Below, piece by piece: positions 33,291-46,245 of a DNA stretch of 64,000 nt. The notes beneath the pieces are model-generated. The model worked only from the letters and a program-made list of their open reading frames with translations, had not been told where the DNA came from and searched no databases. Position 1 is the stretch's first letter. Each line of letters opens with the position of its first letter. Made by a program: the position numbers and the translations under genes. Source of the stretch: Misgurnus anguillicaudatus (taxonomy: Eukaryota; Chordata; Actinopteri; Cypriniformes; Cobitidae); the NCBI RefSeq assembly GCF_027580225.2, contig NC_073354.2, positions 13,573,501 through 13,637,500 of the forward strand, read 5' to 3'.

Positions 33291-34802
33291 GATGATTAGA
33301 GTGTGGGTTGGATGTTGGATTGAGTGCTTCGGCGCAGAACACCCCTCCTGCCTCTGCTCTGTAATAACACAAAATCTGTACAGGCTGCACAGCTCAGTGG
33401 CTCCAATTTTGGGAAAATAAAGGCCTACAGGCCTGCCTGCAGACCCCAGTGTTGAGACTGGCCCACAGAAAACAAGCAGAGGGGGTAAGGAAATACCCCC
33501 AGCACTCCCCCACTAACAGCCACCTCTGCTACTAAGATTAGTTTTCCTATGACTCTGCATATTTTTACTTTAGTCTCCAGCTTGGGTTCTTGTTGTCTGT
33601 CTGTTTCTGTTTCTTTTTTTATACTCAGAGAATTCCTCGCATTTAGTGATTCTGTACATGAGCGGTCTCCGGGAGCATTCAGGGAATGGAATGTGGAGGG
33701 GATGGAGCGCTCGGCATGTGGGAGAGAGAGACCTGGACTTGAACGAAAATCACCCCGATGGTAAAATCCGATAAGATACCGATAGCATTCTGGTTCCACC
33801 TATGACAACAATCACAGACCTAAATTTTGACAGCTGCACCTAGATCTTATCGCTCCAGTTCCTCTCTGTACTGTAAGTGCAGTGTTACTTATTCAATAAA
33901 CCCCAACTTTAGCTTTCGAAATCGTTTGTTTGTGTTTAGAAGACCGTGTTTGCTGGCCTATACGGTTGCACGAGGGTTTTGTGCAAGCGCGAGTGTTTAT
34001 TTCGGTGAATATTTTTGCAGCTGTTTTAACGTTTATTGAAAATGCTTCGCTCCAGAGGAGAAAAGCCAAACTGCAGGCCTACACTTTTAATGGTCTTTTA
34101 CTCTTCATTTCCTCTATAATCCATCTGAATATCACACTCTTATTTGAGTGTCAACACATCCTCAACACTGTCTCTTATTTAAATTCTTCTCTCTGTTTTT
34201 TCTGGCCACTCCCTTAGTTGGATGGTAACTCATTAATTGTCCTTCCTGTTCTGCTCTTTGTCAGATATGACAGCCTTCGCTGTGACACACGTTTAAAATG
34301 AGGTTTCATCAGTGGCCTTCGGAGAGGGTGGAGGAGCTGATTTATTTGTTTCGTTCCTCTGGGGAGGGTTATAAGATACACCACATCTCTAATGGCAATG
34401 CCACTCCACTTTTGCGCATTTATGAAACTGCATCTGTCACACAAATATGCATTAATTCACTAAACACACACGCACGCAACTTGTATGATTTATGACATCT
34501 TTCTGTCTTCCTGTCACAGTAAAGGGATAGTTCACCCGAAATGGAAAATTCTGTCATTATTTATTTACCTTCACTTCATTTCAAACCTGTAATTTGTCTT
34601 TAATGGAACACAAAGGGAAAAATGCTTACCCTGTTTTCTTGCATCCAAAGGAAGTGGATGGGGACTAAAGGCTGTCAAGTTAGAAAAAAGCCAAACTAGC
34701 AGAATTAAAGCATTGTTAAAGTAATTCATACGTTTCACACTCTACACAGTCACAATAAAAGATGTTGTACCTTTTGGGGTACCATATTATACCCTAAGGA
34801 CC

Positions 34803-36478
34803 GCAGTGGTTCTCAAAGTTCGGACTCCGGTCTGGATCCGGACCCGAAGGTAACTTGATTCGAACCCGCGTCCACTTCATATTGCAAGTTAATTACTATC
34901 TATGTGCTTTCTAAATGTGTGCATTTGCTACTTAAAAAATGCATATTACATTTCTAAACCATTTGTTTAGTTTTTTCTTTTCTTTTAAGATTTAAGAGTA
35001 TTCCTGGTCCGAAAATAAAACAAGTTATTTAAAAATTTCCTGTGTGACGCTGTAGCCATCACACCCAGATATTATGCACAGCTATTTCATGTACTACGGC
35101 TTTTGATCATAAAGTCCTTATCGATCTAAAATCACTGTTAGTTTGAGTCGTTTATAACATGCGTTTAAAAAAGCAACACTCGTCAAACATAATCATTATA
35201 CATATTCTTTATTATTATGAAAATACCTGAAAAGGTTTGAAGAACAGCAATATAAATCCTTAAGCCTTTTCTTGGAGCTGCGTGTGTAATAGTTCTTCGT
35301 CTGCAGCGCATATTGAGTTTCTGCACGAGAGCGCCCTCTGGCTTTTGGATGTAGCGGCATTTCACCGTAATTCATTGAGAAGCATAACAAGCATCATTGG
35401 CCAATTTATAGGTGCACCCCTAATTTAGGTCAGTGTCTCCGTTTACCAACCACAACTTTTTTGCCACCGTTTATGCATCGGATGGAAGACAAACTGTGCC
35501 ATTTCTCTAATTAGGTTGCTCTGTATTTTGCACCTGGTTACTTTTGGGTAACGTGGGGTGCTTGAAGAAAGCAAAGGAGAGTAGAATCCATGTGCAAAAG
35601 AGGTTTATTAAGTAAATCCCAAAAGGGCTAGCAAACACATCCAATAAGGGGCAATTCAGAACGTAATCCAAAAATAGGCAAAGGTTAAAAACAGGCAGAT
35701 AAAGAACAAGAATGAAGGATAACAGATAACGGGTAACAAACAGGCTAAGTAAACAGGATGGACATACTTAGTAATAATAAGCAGTGACTGAACACAACTG
35801 AAGTGGCTTTATACACAACAAACAGGAAGTGGGAAGTGAAGTGTAACATGGCATGATATCAAAATAAAAGTCAGAACAGAACGGGGTGTCAAAATAAAAG
35901 TACAAAACACAAAACACAACCAAACACAAGACAAAACCATTACATTTTGGCATACTTCTTGTGTTTAATGCTTATTAGTTTTTTTTTACTTTAAATGCAA
36001 AATACACTTGTATTGAATGTACTTTAAAGCAACACTATGTAGTTTCCATGTAAAAATGACTTACAGCTCCCCCGTGTGGTTAAAAAACGCAACAGTGCCT
36101 GGTATCAGACACTCTTCTGCAGGCAGGGGGAGGGGCGGGGCTGTGTGCTCTACCCTCCACCGCCACTTTCAGAGTGTGCTTGTAGCAGCTAGGAGGTTGC
36201 TCAGGTTGCAGCCACAGTACAATTTGTCCAGTTAAAAGTTGTTCTATCACTGAAATAATTTTAGAGACATTATTTAAAGGTAAAAAAACTACATAGTGTT
36301 GCTTTAATAGAAAATACACTTTTTCCAAACTATTTGTGTTGATTTGTTATATAAACAAATGATTTACGTAAAGTTATTACCATGCATGACAATTTTTGTA
36401 ATAACCAGTTTTTCCAGACCTATGAAAATGACGAGAATTCAGATTTGGACCTTTGAATGTAAACTTTGAGAACCCCTG
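34803..36478. mobile_element. hAT-like element carrying an internal TTAA MITE
   Basis: Left end CAGTGGTTCTCAAAGTTCGG and right end AAACTTTGAGAACCCCTG match the CAGNGGTTCTCAA-type termini of hAT elements. The 8-bp flanks no longer match. It contains the MITE at 36028-36303; no transposase frame is visible. Confidence 0.65.
36028..36303. mobile_element. TTAA-flanked MITE, 276 bp
   Basis: Ends AGCAACACTATGTAGTTT and AAACTACATAGTGTTGCT, with TTAA at 36024-36027 and 36304-36307. The interior carries CCCCGTGTGG and a GGGGGAGGGGCGGGGC tract. Confidence 0.9.
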
Positions 36479-36496
36479 ACCTATTCTGTACCTTAA

Positions 36497-37218
36497 AGGA
36501 ATAGTCTACTCATTTTCAATATTAAAATATGTTATTACCTTAACTAAGAATTGTTGATACATCCCTCTATCATCTGTGTGCGTGCACGTAAGCGCTGGAG
36601 CGCGCTGCGATGCTTCGATAGCATTTAGTTTAGCCCCACTCATTCAATGGCACCATCCAGAGACAAAGCCAGAAGCGACCAAACACATCAACGCCCCCCC
36701 CATTCAAGACGAGTAGCCATACGAGCAAGTTTGGTGGTACAAAATAAAACGTAGCGCTTTTCTAAGCGGATTTAAAAGAGGAACTATATTTTATGGCGTA
36801 ATAGCACTTTTGGGAGTACTTCGACTCGCCTGAAAGTACTCCGCTCCCCTTCTCCCTCTCATAATGGGAGAGGGAGGGTGTTACTGCGCCGAGTCGAAGT
36901 ACTCCCAAAAGTGCTATTACGCCATAAAATGTAGCTCCTCTTTTAAATCCGCTTAGAAAAGCGCTACGTTTTATTTTGTACCACCAAACTTGCTCGTATA
37001 ACTACTCGTCTTAAATAGGAAAAACGTTGATGTGTTTGGTCACTAACTTTATCACTAAATGGTACCATTGAATGAATGGGGCTAAGCTAAATGCTATCGA
37101 AGCGTCGCAGCGCGCTCCAGCGCTTACGTGCACGCACACAGATGATAGAGGGATGTATCAACAATTCTTAGTTAAGGTAATAACATATTTTAATATTGAA
37201 AATGAGTAGACTATTCCT
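36497..37218. mobile_element. 722-bp near-palindromic TTAA element (giant hairpin)
   Basis: AGGAATAGTCTACTCATTTT at the left is matched by its complement at the right, with TTAA at 36493-36496 and 37219-37222. Pairing continues almost to the centre near 36865, including GCACTTTTGGGAGTACTTCG and its complement and GGGAGAGGGAGGG/CCTTCTCCCTCTC. A few arm differences exist, for example a segment present in the left arm (36650-36700) and shorter in the right. Confidence 0.9.
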
Positions 37219-37454
37219 TTAAGGAACAATTTTGTAAAGTTTGTTAAATTTTACGTCGTACTAAAACAGTTAACTGTACCTTTAAAGGTTCCCAATAGGT
37301 CATTAAGGTACTGTATAGTAATGTTAATATCAATACAGATAATATTGTATTAATTGTATTATGTATATTTGTAAAGGTACAAACAAGAACCTAAAGGTAC
37401 CACCCCAGTGACAGAAAAGGAAAAATTTTGTGTGAAGACATAAAAATAAAGGTC

Positions 37455-37576
37455 TGAGCTGATGGTGTAGTGGGCAGTGCTGCGACATGTGGTGCTTTCA
37501 CACTTTCGGCGACCGAAGTTTGATTCCTGCCTCGTGGTCATTTGCAAAATGGCCAAAAACATAACTTAAAAAAATA
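37455..37576 (+). mobile_element. tRNA-derived SINE with perfect 13-bp target duplication
   Basis: The 122-bp body has an A box (TGGTGTAGTGGG) and a B box (AAGTTTGATTCC) at pol III promoter spacing and an A-rich tail. AAAAATAAAGGTC stands immediately before (37442-37454) and after (37577-37589). The short body after the tRNA-like head suggests a minimal SINE rather than a tRNA gene, since no acceptor-stem pairing is evident. Confidence 0.85.
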
Positions 37577-37802
37577 AAAAATAAAGGTCATTTATTTCCT
37601 TTAGGGATGCACCAATACAAAACATACCGTTACCAAAAGTTTTGCTTTTATTTTTTGCTTCAAATGATTATGTTCTGAAATCCTATAACCAATTATACAA
37701 ATTACAGGCCGATATACCAGTGCATCGCTAATTTCATTGAAAAGTTGTACCTATAGTCACCATTCACTTTTAATGTGTGATGAAGAGCAGATTGTACATT
37801 AA

Positions 37803-38027
37803 AGGATTAGTTCACCCAAATATGAAACATTTCTAAACTTTATCTCATCCCAGATGTATATGACTTCCTTTCTTCAGTTGAACACAAACAAATTTTACAT
37901 TAAATCTGATCTATCAACTACGACAAATGTTAACATGTAGGTTAGAGAAAGCTTTAAATAACCTCTTTTGTGTTATACAGAACAAAGTAAATATTGACAA
38001 ATGTTAATTGTTGGGTGAAGTATTCCA
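37803..38027. mobile_element. TTAA-flanked MITE of the AGTTCACCC family
   Basis: Left end AGGATTAGTTCACCC, right end GGGTGAAGTATTCCA, with TTAA at 37799-37802 and 38028-38031. Partial relatives start at 34521 (AAAGGGATAGTTCACCC) and at 43960-44080. Confidence 0.8.
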
Positions 38028-38373
38028 TTAAACATGTGCTCGTGTGCCGGTCTGTGTCTTGTGCATATGCACACCCCTGGCACGCTCTGAGCAAAGTATC
38101 CATTTATTACAAGGCCTCTGTACCCATTTGGAAGCCTAAAATGTAAACAGCATTATCAGATATACGGCTTCATTGAATCTAAGCTCTCAAACATATCAAT
38201 TTTTCGATCAAACTTAAACAAAGTAATTGCCTGTGAAGACCAACATCATCTTTTCATGGCAAATTTCCCAAACTCGCTCTAGATAGTGATAGCAACTGTA
38301 GCTCAACCAGGAAAGAAACCAAATGCTCAAAGCGCTCATAAGCCAGAGCTGAATATGTCCTGAATGTTTCTGT

Positions 38374-38377
<4 letters not shown>

Positions 38378-38404
<27 letters not shown>
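38378..38404. repeat. (TC)n microsatellite
   Basis: About 13 TC units. Confidence 0.9.
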
Positions 38405-38408
<4 letters not shown>

Positions 38409-38409
38409 A

Positions 38410-41130
38410 GGGGTGAATAATTACAGTCACAGCATGTGACTTAACAGCACCGAGATCAAATTCCACCGTGTTATAATCACTCGCTGTTCGGCTATTGCAG
38501 CAGCAAAAAGCGAGGGAGTCTAATGGTTGGGGGGTAGCAGAAAAGATTTGCTTTTGCTAGGTTGCAGAACGAGATCAGAATGGAAATCAAGGGAGCTCAG
38601 AGTGATTTCGAGAAAGCAGGCGTGACAAACAGGTGGTTTGTCACTGTGAGAAATTTCCTAAGAGGCGAAACGGACTGAACCTAATCATTTTGCGTTTTGG
38701 CGATAAGCTCTCTGAGCTCTGCTCTATTTTTGGAAAAGCTTTTCCGTGAGAGCAATTCTGAAGATGGAAATAGTGAGCGCACGGTTGAGCGTATAAAGCT
38801 GAAGGAATGTGTGAGATCCGAGCATGACTACGCACTGCAAGGTTTCAGCGTGAGCCAAAACAGATGGATCGGACCCAATAAAGGTTTAGCTCAACACTGT
38901 CCCCATTCACCACACGCACACACGCACACCTTCATGAGGGAAGTTCCTCTGTGCCACTTTTGCAGTGCTACTCAAAACCTCTTCTGGATTTCCCCATTGA
39001 GACATTCGCCGTGGATGACATATGGAAATTTGTGGGTTTGTGTGCTTACGTTCAAGTAAGTGACGTAAGCGGTTAATTGAGTAATCATTAACCAACAATC
39101 AATAACGACATGTTCTATCAATGCTATTGATTAAAATTTTGTTGTTTTAACAACTAATGAGAACTAAATTGGTAACATACAGTATGAGGGTGCTTTAATG
39201 TGTCTTCTCAATTAAAATAAAATGTAAAAAAATCAGATTTTTTTGCAAGTTACGTATCTGTAAGATTCATTTTTTATTTATGTGCCCATAGTCTTTAATC
39301 AAAAATGCAAACCCCCCCCCCTCCATGAAACCATCTCTCTTTACTTCCGGTCACAGGGAATGATGGGAGGCTGGGGCCCGGGAAAATGTGTCTAGGTACA
39401 TCATGTCCCTGGAGTAAAAACTTTTATTTAAGATTTTTAAGTGTTAATAGCCGATTATTATGACAATTATTACAATTTGTATCCCTATAATTTGGCAGTG
39501 TTGTTACGGTGGAACAGTTTGAATACCGTTCAATGCCAATGACTTTATTCCCATGCCAGGCTAGTTAGAAGGAAACAAAGTCTTGAGCTCTCTAACTCTC
39601 TCTTGTGATGACAGAACTGACAGACTCTGTCACTTAAGGGCTGACAGCCAGCCAATCACGTCAGGAATGTGAAGGGAGGAAGAGAAGGGTTTGGGGTCGT
39701 AGATTAGCTATGGGCCAGCGGAGTCTGCAAATACGCTCGAGAATGAGCATGTTGGTTTAGTCTTCAGAATGTTCTTGAGTAGCCGAGCTGATGGGCAAAA
39801 AAGCCAGCTCAGGAAGAAAGGTTGACAAATTTATTAAATGTTTTTGAGAAGTGATGTGCAATGTGTCAATGATTCTTCTGTTGTGCCAGGTCCTTCAGAG
39901 GTTGAGATTAGTCTGTAAGCCTCGCCGCACACTATTGTATGGAGGTGTGCTACATGTTTACTGAATAACTGAATGCAAAAACAATGCTGGGTTGATTCTC
40001 ATGACCCATGGTTGAATCAAATATGTACACACCCAGCCATTGGGTTAAACTAACCTAAACCTAATACTAGGTTAATGTCAACTGAAAAGTTTGGTTTGTC
40101 CATAAATATAAAAAGCACAGATGCAAAAGCTGCTAACCTCAATCAAAATTAGATAATGATATTGACCGAATGCTCTTAGCACATAGTATACGTTCATCAA
40201 ATCCTTTCAAATCCACTTAATCCTGAGGTCAGGCCATTCAGAAATACTGCTTTGTTAGCAGAATCTGTTAAACGCCACGCCAATTTCAGCAAAGTCCTCT
40301 AAGTGCATGGAAGGTCTACGTCATATTTCAATTATCGAGCTCCAAGACTTTTTTACCTGGTTAAATGAGGTTTACCAGATATATTAGGATATGAGCTTTT
40401 TACCTTTATTCACAAAGGACAGTGGTAAGTGACTGGAGAGGGATAAAGTGGGATTGGGAAACGAGCGTGGATCACATTCAAACTTGGGTCCCTTTAAGTA
40501 CTTGGACCTGAGTAAAACACCAATGTGGCAGCGATATACATCACAGCGGCCGCTAATGTGTGGTTCAGTTTCTTAATTTTTACATTTTGAACAGTGGCGG
40601 CTTGTAACTGCTCTTCAGAGAGGTTACATAATATGTGTGTCATGACTCATGTGTGTTGCTCGTGTTTTTAGGTGTGTGTTTGTTGCGTCGTGTGAACCGT
40701 GTGCATCGCGTGTTTTGTCAAAGTGAGTGCCTGCTGCACATGATGCGTTAAAACCGTTTGTGATATAAGAGGAAAATGCATGTTCACAAAATACATGCAA
40801 GACACTCCCTTAACAGTAAACTCTGATCATGCATGAGATTATGCGAGTATCTGGCAAACACAAGCGTCTCTTTTATCAAAAACCCTTTAGACGCGTCTGC
40901 AGCAGGCACTTATTTTTACAAGACACGTGATGCACATAGGATCACTCGACGCGGTGAACACATATTTTGAAACTACAACGGCTACATACATGTTGTGACA
41001 AACTTTGCATTGTGCGCCCTCGAAAAAGAAGTCACCGGCCACCACTGATTTTTAATTTTGATTTTCATCATTTGCTATGTTTCTAGTTGCGTCTTTAGTG
41101 ATTTTGCAACGGTTTACTATGGTCAGATTT
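38410..41130. other. Intergenic sequence without assigned gene
   Basis: From about 39985 it contains MITE-like GGTTAA/AACCCA words (CATTGGGTTAAACTAACC), with a matching reverse-oriented block at 41925-42020, suggesting an old element whose middle is filled by other insertions. No coding exon recognised. Confidence 0.4.
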
Positions 41131-41139
41131 TTTAAAAAG

Positions 41140-41496
41140 TAGTGCTGGGCAAAGATTAATCGCGATTAATCGCATACAAAATAAAAGTGATTATTGGTAT
41201 AATATATGAGTGTGTGCTGTGTCTAATTATTATGTATAATATATACACACACATTCATGTATGTATTTAAGAAACATTTACATGTTTATATATATTTATT
41301 TATATTTTTATATAATCTATATTAAATATAAATTAAAAAAATGATATATAAATAAAACAATTCTGAAATGAATATATTAATGTGTGTGTGGTTAAATATA
41401 CATAATAATTAGACACAGTACACGCACATATATTATGCAAAAAAATCACTTTTATTTTGTATGCGATTAATCGCGATTAATCTTTGCCCAGCACTA
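41140..41496. mobile_element. MITE with roughly 49-bp perfect terminal inverted repeats
   Basis: Starts TAGTGCTGGGCAAAGATTAA and ends with its complement; the arms continue through ATCGCGATTAATCGC and CATACAAAATAAAAGTG. Flanks TTAAAAAG and AAAAAAAG match at six of eight positions, fitting an 8-bp hAT duplication. The interior is AT-rich. Half copy at 25316-25465. Confidence 0.85.
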
Positions 41497-42029
41497 AAAA
41501 AAAGCCAAAAAAGCTTCAAAGGATTTGCTTCAAAAGGTCAAATTTGTTAAATACCAATTAAATGACTAAAGTGTCATTTGTGAAAAGAGATTTCAATTAA
41601 TGAAATTACAGAACCTAAATATAAGAGGCTAAAAAAGCTCATTTATAGGAGGTAACATGTCAGATGCATCTTATCATCTCTTTCGGAGCGGTTTCCTGGA
41701 CAGGGTTTAGGTTAATCCAGTACTAGTATGCCTTATTAATAGGTCATTTAAGAAGTTTTCAAACATACCTTACAAAAAACACTATAGGTGTGAATCTTAA
41801 GACAAAAGAATATCAACGAAATATGTTAAAATTAAACAGGACAAGATGTTTTTAAATTAAAGCCGATCAAACATGCTTTTTAGTCTGGGACTATAAACCG
41901 GCCAATAATGTACACCAATTAACCTGTGCTAGTTTTCATTGGGTTAAATATAAACATTTTCCAGGTTAATTTGACCTAAAGGTTGGGTTTTCCATATTTT
42001 CCCCAACCATGGGTTGAAACAAGCCAGCT

Positions 42030-44110
42030 TTTTAAGAGGGTATTGTTTAATGAATAATTACAGGAAAACATGTAAAATTACTGGAAGCAATGTTTATACA
42101 AATGACACTTATTCGAAAGGTACATATCATTTTGGTTTGTTAACATTTATTTACTTATTATTAAGTACTTCTATAAAGAGGTTTGTGGATAAGCATTTTT
42201 GTTTTTTGCTGTACTATAAATTAACAGATTATAAAAAATCTGTTGTTGGTAATACATTGTTTTTTGGACAACCCATCTGCTCCCCAGAATTTCTCCAAGA
42301 GGTCGTAAATGCTGTTCAGAAGACAATCTCGAAATTGACACGTTTTATCTTAAAGTCATTGTCTTTTCTAAAGCTCTATAAAAAGGGAAGGAGTCATTTT
42401 GCTGTACAACTCTTTGGCTTTTGTTTGCTTTTATCTGATTTTTCCTTCTTACCACTTCATAAAACATATTTTTCCAAGTCGCCATCTGACCCTGGTATTT
42501 TAGTTGCTGTTTTCTTGGAGCCAGAATAATTGTGTTTGACTTAGTTAAGTATTTAGTCCTTACCAGGGTTTCCCATTTATGGTTAAAGTCATGATGTGTG
42601 TGCATGTATCACCTCTCCCGACTATAAAACCAAAAATGTTTAAGTTTAAAAGTTTAAACAATTTGAATTCTGGCATTTGTGTGCAGTGGTTCTTACATTA
42701 CGTATTAAACTTTATAATGTCATTATAGTCACTGTTTGTGCTAAGTGCTTCTTGTATGGCGATCAGAATGATTTCCACCTGACAGACAGTAAATCACGCA
42801 AAAAATGTTTACATTAAGGCTTGAATCCAAAGTCTAGATACTCATGATTGGTTTTGACTTTGTAATATAAAATAATATGACATTGATATACAATAATAAG
42901 ACTTTATAAGGACTGTTAACATTTGGAAATCTGTTATAAAGACTGTATTGTATTGACTACTTGTTCTTAGAAAGCCACAGCTGGAACAATGCCTGTCAAT
43001 AGAAATATGGCATGTTTTGATCCACAAGGGATGTTGTGGGTTCATGTGTGAGAATGTTTCTTGGGAAACATCTGGAGCGAAATTCCACGAACTGCTCAAA
43101 TTAGGTTTCGGCCATTTTAGAAACAGCAGGAGGTGCATCTTCACAACCTTTTATCTTAGAGAGCAAAAGAGAGGGAGATGGGGGGGAGATACAGATGGGA
43201 TAAAAAGTGGAAACAGGAAGGAGGATACGATGTGGGTGTAAGGCGGGGTGTCTAATGGCACAGAGAGCACTGAAAGCGTGTATGCAAGTATGTGAATACA
43301 TACATACATACATTTTGTAATGCAACAACACTGTATTCGTAAAAGTGTCAGAATGTGGTTTTGCATTCCCGGTGTGTAGCATTCTTCTGCCACTAGGGGT
43401 GTTATTGAGAGCATAACAGTAAATGTGACCCTGCCTCTGAAACCCCAAAGATTTTATGTTTTTTACATAAAATCATCCTAAATAAACCTGCCCTGAGATT
43501 TTTTTCAGTTCCGCTTTTCACTTAATTTGTTATGCTGATTATATAGTTATAACTCAGTTGAAAAAAGGCCCCAATGTATGTACTGTATAGCGTGAATGTG
43601 CACATACTTGAAGTGCATTAGCCAAACAAGCAAATAGGTTACATACTGTATATCAAACCTATGTTGCGTGACTGCAAACCAGCTGTGTTATGATTGGAAC
43701 AAATTCAGCCTCTGTTGACCATCACCTGTTGGGATGTTTAGCCTGTGCCTGTGTCTGTGCCCAGCTGTGCGACTGTGGTCAGAGTTTTTAGCACATGACC
43801 TGAGCGTGTAAAGACCTAAGGCTCAGTCCAAACATAGTGCAATCCTAACTGAATAATATAAGCAAACAGACATTAATTCATGCATGCCAACATAACACAC
43901 AAGAGTCATGTGCTTCACATACACATTTGGTTAACAGTTGTTTTAGTTAGTTGTAAATTCTCATAATTTACTTACGATCATGTCATCCCAGATGCACATG
44001 ACTTCCTATTTCAGTCGAACACAAATAATTAATTTTATATTAAAATTCCATCATGTAATTATCTTTTATATTGGAGCCAACATATTGAATCTCCACAGTG
44101 TCAAATTCCT
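42030..44110. other. Intergenic sequence, nothing recognised
   Basis: A 171-codon plus-strand frame at 42014-42529 has AT-rich composition, no domain similarity and a start inside MITE-like sequence. I regard it as chance. Confidence 0.4.
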
Positions 44111-44122
44111 TGTTGCACTTAA

Positions 44123-45055
44123 GGGATTACCCACTTTCATAAAAAATAAATCCTGATAATTTACTCACACCCATGTCATCTAAAATGTCGTCTTTCTTTG
44201 TTCAGTCGAGAAGAAATTAAGTTTTTTTGAGGAAAACATTCCAGGATTTGTCTAATTTAATAGAACTTATTGGACACCAACAGTTTACAGTTTAAATGCA
44301 GTTTAAAATTGCAGTTTCAATGCAGCTTCAAATGATCCCAAACTAGGGCTGTGCAAAAAATCGCCTGCGATTCTCATGCCCTATTCTCAGCCCTATCCCA
44401 AACAAAGCAGTAGGGTCTTATCTAACAAAACGATTGTCATTTTCGTCAAGAAAAAAATGCACTTTTTAACCACAACTTCTCGTCTTGCCAGCACAACATC
44501 ACGTAATGTGTAATAATGTCACGTGTTACATAAATGATAGCCACACATTTGCGGACCATTTTAAACAATAAACTGACACAAAGACATTAATTAGAATCAT
44601 TCAACATACAACAACGTCGGTCGGCCTTCTTTCTCTATACTTGTTAACACTGGGGTGGTAGTTTCGCATACGTCATGCGTGACCTTTCGACGTGATGGCG
44701 CATTATGTGAGGTCGCACTGGTCCGTCTTACAGATGATGCAATACAAAAAGTTGTGGTTTAAAAGTGCATCTTTTTTATTTTTCTTGCTGAAAATGAAAA
44801 TTGTTTTGTTAGATACGACCCTTATGCCTTGTTTGGGATCGTTTAAAGCCCTTTGAAGCTGCGTTGAAATGGCAAGTTTAAAAATGCATTAAAACTGTGA
44901 ACTGTTGGTGTCCAATAAAGTCTATTTAATTAAGTAAAAACATTGAATGTTTTCCTCAAAAAACGTTATTTCTTCTCAACTGAACAAAGAAAGACAACAT
45001 TTTGGATGTCATGGGAGTAAATTATTGGAATTTTTTACGAAAGTGGATTAATCTT
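44123..45055. mobile_element. TTAA-flanked inverted-repeat element, about 930 bp
   Basis: TTAA at 44119-44122 and 45056-45059. Left TTTCTTTGTTCAGTCGAGAAG is mirrored at 44970-44995, and inner arms pair through CGTTTTGTTAGATA-type words around 44400 and 44810. It also contains a CTAGGGCTGTGCAAAAAATC start of another repeat at 44345. Confidence 0.7.
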
Positions 45056-45061
45056 TTAATT

Positions 45062-45250
45062 TGAAGTTTAATTAATTTAAATTAAAATTAATTTCAACTT
45101 TCTTGACTAGTGAAGAGTTGCAATAAATTAAAAATAAATAGTAAAAAAAAACTTAAGCTATTATTTTTTATAAATTATAGTAGCTCTTCACTAGTCAAGA
45201 AAGTTTAAATTAATTGTAATTCAAGTTGATTAAATTTTAAAATTTAAGTT
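45062..45250. repeat. AT-rich palindromic element
   Basis: CTTTCTTGACTAGTGAAGAG near 45100 is matched by CTCTTCACTAGTCAAGAAAG near 45185, with further AATTAATTT pairing outwards; total about 190 bp. Confidence 0.7.
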
Positions 45251-45251
45251 A

Positions 45252-45454
45252 CACTGTAAAAAAATGCAGCATGAAGTTAAAACAACTTGGTTATGGTTGG
45301 TCAATTTAACCTACAATTTTACCTACTGTTTTGATTTGTGATAAGTTGACATAACTTATAACAACATGTTGAAATTGTTTAACTTAATTTGTTGAGTTTA
45401 AGTAAGTAACATTATATAATCAATATATGTTGATTTGACATCATTTTTACAGTG
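45252..45454. mobile_element. TA-flanked MITE, 203 bp
   Basis: Ends CACTGTAAAAAAATG and CATTTTTACAGTG with TA on each side (45250-45251 and 45455-45456). The interior has AACTT/AAGTT words like those in 430-2010. Confidence 0.75.
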
Positions 45455-46245
45455 TACTGATGTCAGACAGTACATTTGTAAGAGAAAAGAATTCATATTT
45501 GATAAATACACTGTAAAATGTGAAACGATTGATCAACTTAATAAATTACTTCAATTGGTAAAATTTTCTCAATCTAAATTTTCACTTAAAATATGTTCAC
45601 TTAAACATATAAGTAATCAAAACTTAATTTTAAGTGTTACCAAATGAAGAAATTTGTTAAGTTGATCCAACTTTTCACATTAGCAATTCCTGACTATTCA
45701 ATATTTAAAATAGTAAGGTAAAATTACTTATACTGTTAATTTGTTTATGCTTAAACAATTAATGCAGCACACATGTAAAGTGAATAGCAATAATTGCATA
45801 TATAAACAGTCAACTATGTCATTCAAAGTCAGACTTTTTACATAAAAAATTATAAAATGGCAAAAAGCCAAAAAAAGCTAAATTACTTCTAATAAATAAA
45901 TGTCACCACTTCCCAACTTTCAATCTCTTTTAGTCACACACATTCTTGTCACTCTATGTAACTGCACTGAACAAGCCCAAATAATCATTACTAACTTGAC
46001 GCCTTTGAAATTATGCCTTTCAGGATGCTTTTAAATCAACAAAGGCAATTCGAACCATTTAAAAAGATGAATTATTATTGTACTGTAAGAAAGTAACCTT
46101 ATAGTGTGCATGCATTTTTAATTATTTAATGGCCTGTGGTCAATTATTTCTGCACATTTATGAGACACTAAAGAAACGCGATGGTTTCTCTTAAGTTTGA
46201 GAGAATTGTTCATAATAACTGCAATTATTCTAAAACACGTCTTAA

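Noticed and set aside
37455..37576. Possible tRNA gene (A and B boxes)
   Set aside because: Flanked by exact 13-bp duplications and ends in an A-rich tail; no acceptor stem pairing. It is a SINE.
42014..42529. 171-codon plus-strand frame
   Set aside because: Low-complexity AT-driven residue content, starts within MITE-like sequence, no recognisable domain.
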